From Candidatus Bathyarchaeota archaeon (GTDB lineage Archaea; Thermoproteota; Bathyarchaeia; TCS64; B23): a DNA stretch of 6,398 bases. The stretch lies in NCBI GenBank assembly GCA_029259285.1, contig JAPDJB010000163.1, positions 1-6,398 of the forward strand. Reading direction: 5' to 3'. Shown one piece after another: positions 5,333 through 6,398 of this stretch. The notes under the pieces were generated by a model. The model searched no databases. It saw only the letters and a program-made list of their open reading frames with translations, and was not told where the DNA came from. Every line of letters starts with the position of its first letter. The stretch's first letter is position 1. The position numbers and the translations under genes are program-made.

Positions 5333-6398
5333 GGATCCTCTTCATAGAGCCTCCGAAGGATTACTGGTTTCTGATGGGGGAGCATCTACCACCGCCCCTC
5401 GCCCTACTTCAGCTAGCCGCCTATCTGGAGGCCCATAGCCCAGGGATGGAGGTTGACGTCTTGGACTGTAGGGCTATGGGCCTCGACTGGAGGGGATTGG
5501 AGAGGCGGCTTGAGGCTGAGCAGCCGGATGTTGTAGCCGTCAGCGGTAGCTGCACTAAGGATGCCTACATCGTCTCATGGACTCTGAAGCTGGCTAAGGA
5601 GATCAACCCCAAGGTCTACACCATTACAGGGGGTCAACACTACTCAGCTCTAGCGGAGGAGATTATGAGGGAGAACCCCCACATCGACTTCATCGTCAGA
5701 GGCGAGGGGGAGAGAGCCCTACAGGAGCTCCTACAGAGCCTGAAGAGGGGTAGACCCCCAACGGGGGTTAGGGGCCTAACCTTTAGACATGGCAGCCAGG
5801 TGGTCTCCACTCCCCCTCAACCCCTTATAGGCGACCTCAACGAGCTTCCGATGCCCGCCTACCATCTAGTCGAGGATTTTATGGACTGCTATCACTTCGA
5901 GATGATGGCCCCTGGAAGACGCTACGCCATAGTGGAGGGGAGCAGGGGCTGCGGTTATAGCTGTAGCTTCTGCACTCAAAGCCCCTTCTGGGGTCATAGG
6001 TGGAGAGGTAAATCGCCCGAGAGGCTGGCTGAGGAGTTTGAGATGCTATACAGCAACTATGGTGTAGAGCTTATCTGGCTGGCGGATGACAACTTCCCCC
6101 TCGATGAGAGAGCTGAGAGGTTCTGCCGTGAGATCATCGATAGGGGTCTCGGCGATGATGTTTCATGGTTCGTCCAGACACGGGCTGACAGCGTCGTGGA
6201 GAGGCAGAGGCTTCTACCCCTCATGAAGAGGGTTGGCTGCCTCTGGATGCTTATAGGGGTGGAGAGTCACAGCCCCGAGAGGCTGGGGAGTTACGGTAAG
6301 ACCTTGAAACCCGAGGCATCCAGGGAGGCGATTAGATCGTTGAAGCATCATGGCATCTTCTCCCAGGCAACCCTCATCATAGGCGATAGAGAGGATGA
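5329..6398 (+). CDS. B12-binding-domain radical SAM protein, BchE-like superfamily, 3'-partial
   Basis: A cobalamin-dependent-type radical SAM enzyme, 356 codons visible, running off the window without a stop. It starts at TTG (5329), giving MRILFIEPPK, the standard opening of this family; the next Met is codon 16, inside the conserved domain. The start overlaps the uppP stop in the four bases TTGA, implying translational coupling; GGGTGG at 5318-5323 is a weak ribosome-binding site. Residues 1-140 form the B12-binding Rossmann domain, with GGQHYS (101-106) and RGEGE (124-128). At the DxHxxG position it has DCRAMG (46-51), lacking the cobalt-ligand His. The 4Fe-4S motif is C208-x3-C212-x2-C215, followed by LADDNF (251-256) and IGVES (309-313), as in the BchE/HpnJ/GrsA-type group. 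Reactions in this group include ring closure, methylation and C-C bond formation. The substrate cannot be read from the sequence; linkage to uppP suggests a lipid, by inference only. Confidence 0.92.
   Translation, partial: MRILFIEPPKDYWFLMGEHLPPPLALLQLAAYLEAHSPGMEVDVLDCRAMGLDWRGLERRLEAEQPDVVAVSGSCTKDAYIVSWTLKLAKEINPKVYTITGGQHYSALAEEIMRENPHIDFIVRGEGERALQELLQSLKRGRPPTGVRGLTFRHGSQVVSTPPQPLIGDLNELPMPAYHLVEDFMDCYHFEMMAPGRRYAIVEGSRGCGYSCSFCTQSPFWGHRWRGKSPERLAEEFEMLYSNYGVELIWLADDNFPLDERAERFCREIIDRGLGDDVSWFVQTRADSVVERQRLLPLMKRVGCLWMLIGVESHSPERLGSYGKTLKPEASREAIRSLKHHGIFSQATLIIGDRED

Noticed and set aside
5176..5385. Minus-strand frame across the uppP/radical SAM junction
   Set aside because: Overlaps two well-supported genes on the other strand, has no promoter or ribosome-binding site, and gives a basic low-complexity product.

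Overview
The window looks archaeal, most likely from the Thermoproteota side of the tree (a Bathyarchaeia-like or related, possibly thermophilic lineage). The grounds are TATA-like boxes about 25-27 bases upstream of three start codons with no Shine-Dalgarno motif between them (leaderless transcripts), strong use of AGG/AGA for Arg and ATA for Ile, and protein types common in uncultured archaea. The lineage is inferred from style and family, not from a marker search.

Layout. (1) Bases 1-3245, + strand: most of an isoleucyl-tRNA synthetase gene (ileS), cut at its 5' end by the window edge. It belongs to a recognisable variant type with GVHH and MHKS in place of the textbook HIGH and KMSKS. (2) Bases 3277-3612, - strand: a small AT-rich winged-helix DNA-binding protein, convergent with ileS. 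Its promoter geometry indicates a start 13 codons inside the longest reading frame. (3) Bases 3613-3711: a 99-base divergent promoter region. It holds a promoter for each flanking gene and three copies of the 7-mer AGATTTT (two direct, one inverted) at about one-helical-turn spacing, covering the right-hand promoter. (4) Bases 3712-4485, + strand: a two-domain protein, an N-terminal ACT-like domain fused to a C-terminal V4R domain with its zinc ligands intact. (5) Bases 4559-5332, + strand: an UppP/BacA-type polyprenyl-diphosphate phosphatase with its own promoter. (6) Bases 5329-6398, + strand, running off the window: a B12-binding-domain radical SAM enzyme of the BchE-like superfamily, starting at TTG inside the uppP stop region.

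How the genes may work together. ileS is housekeeping and appears unrelated to the rest. The winged-helix gene and the ACT-V4R gene look like a divergent pair: one supplies a DNA-binding domain without an obvious ligand-sensing domain, the other supplies two small-molecule-binding domains without a DNA-binding domain. The repeated 7-mer over the ACT-V4R promoter is a plausible operator. This split sensor/regulator arrangement is the best candidate for an undescribed system here. The uppP and radical SAM genes overlap by four bases and are probably one operon, which raises the possibility that the radical SAM enzyme acts on an isoprenoid or lipid-linked substrate. No stretch longer than 300 bases lacks a gene, and no RNA gene, mobile element or CRISPR array was seen.
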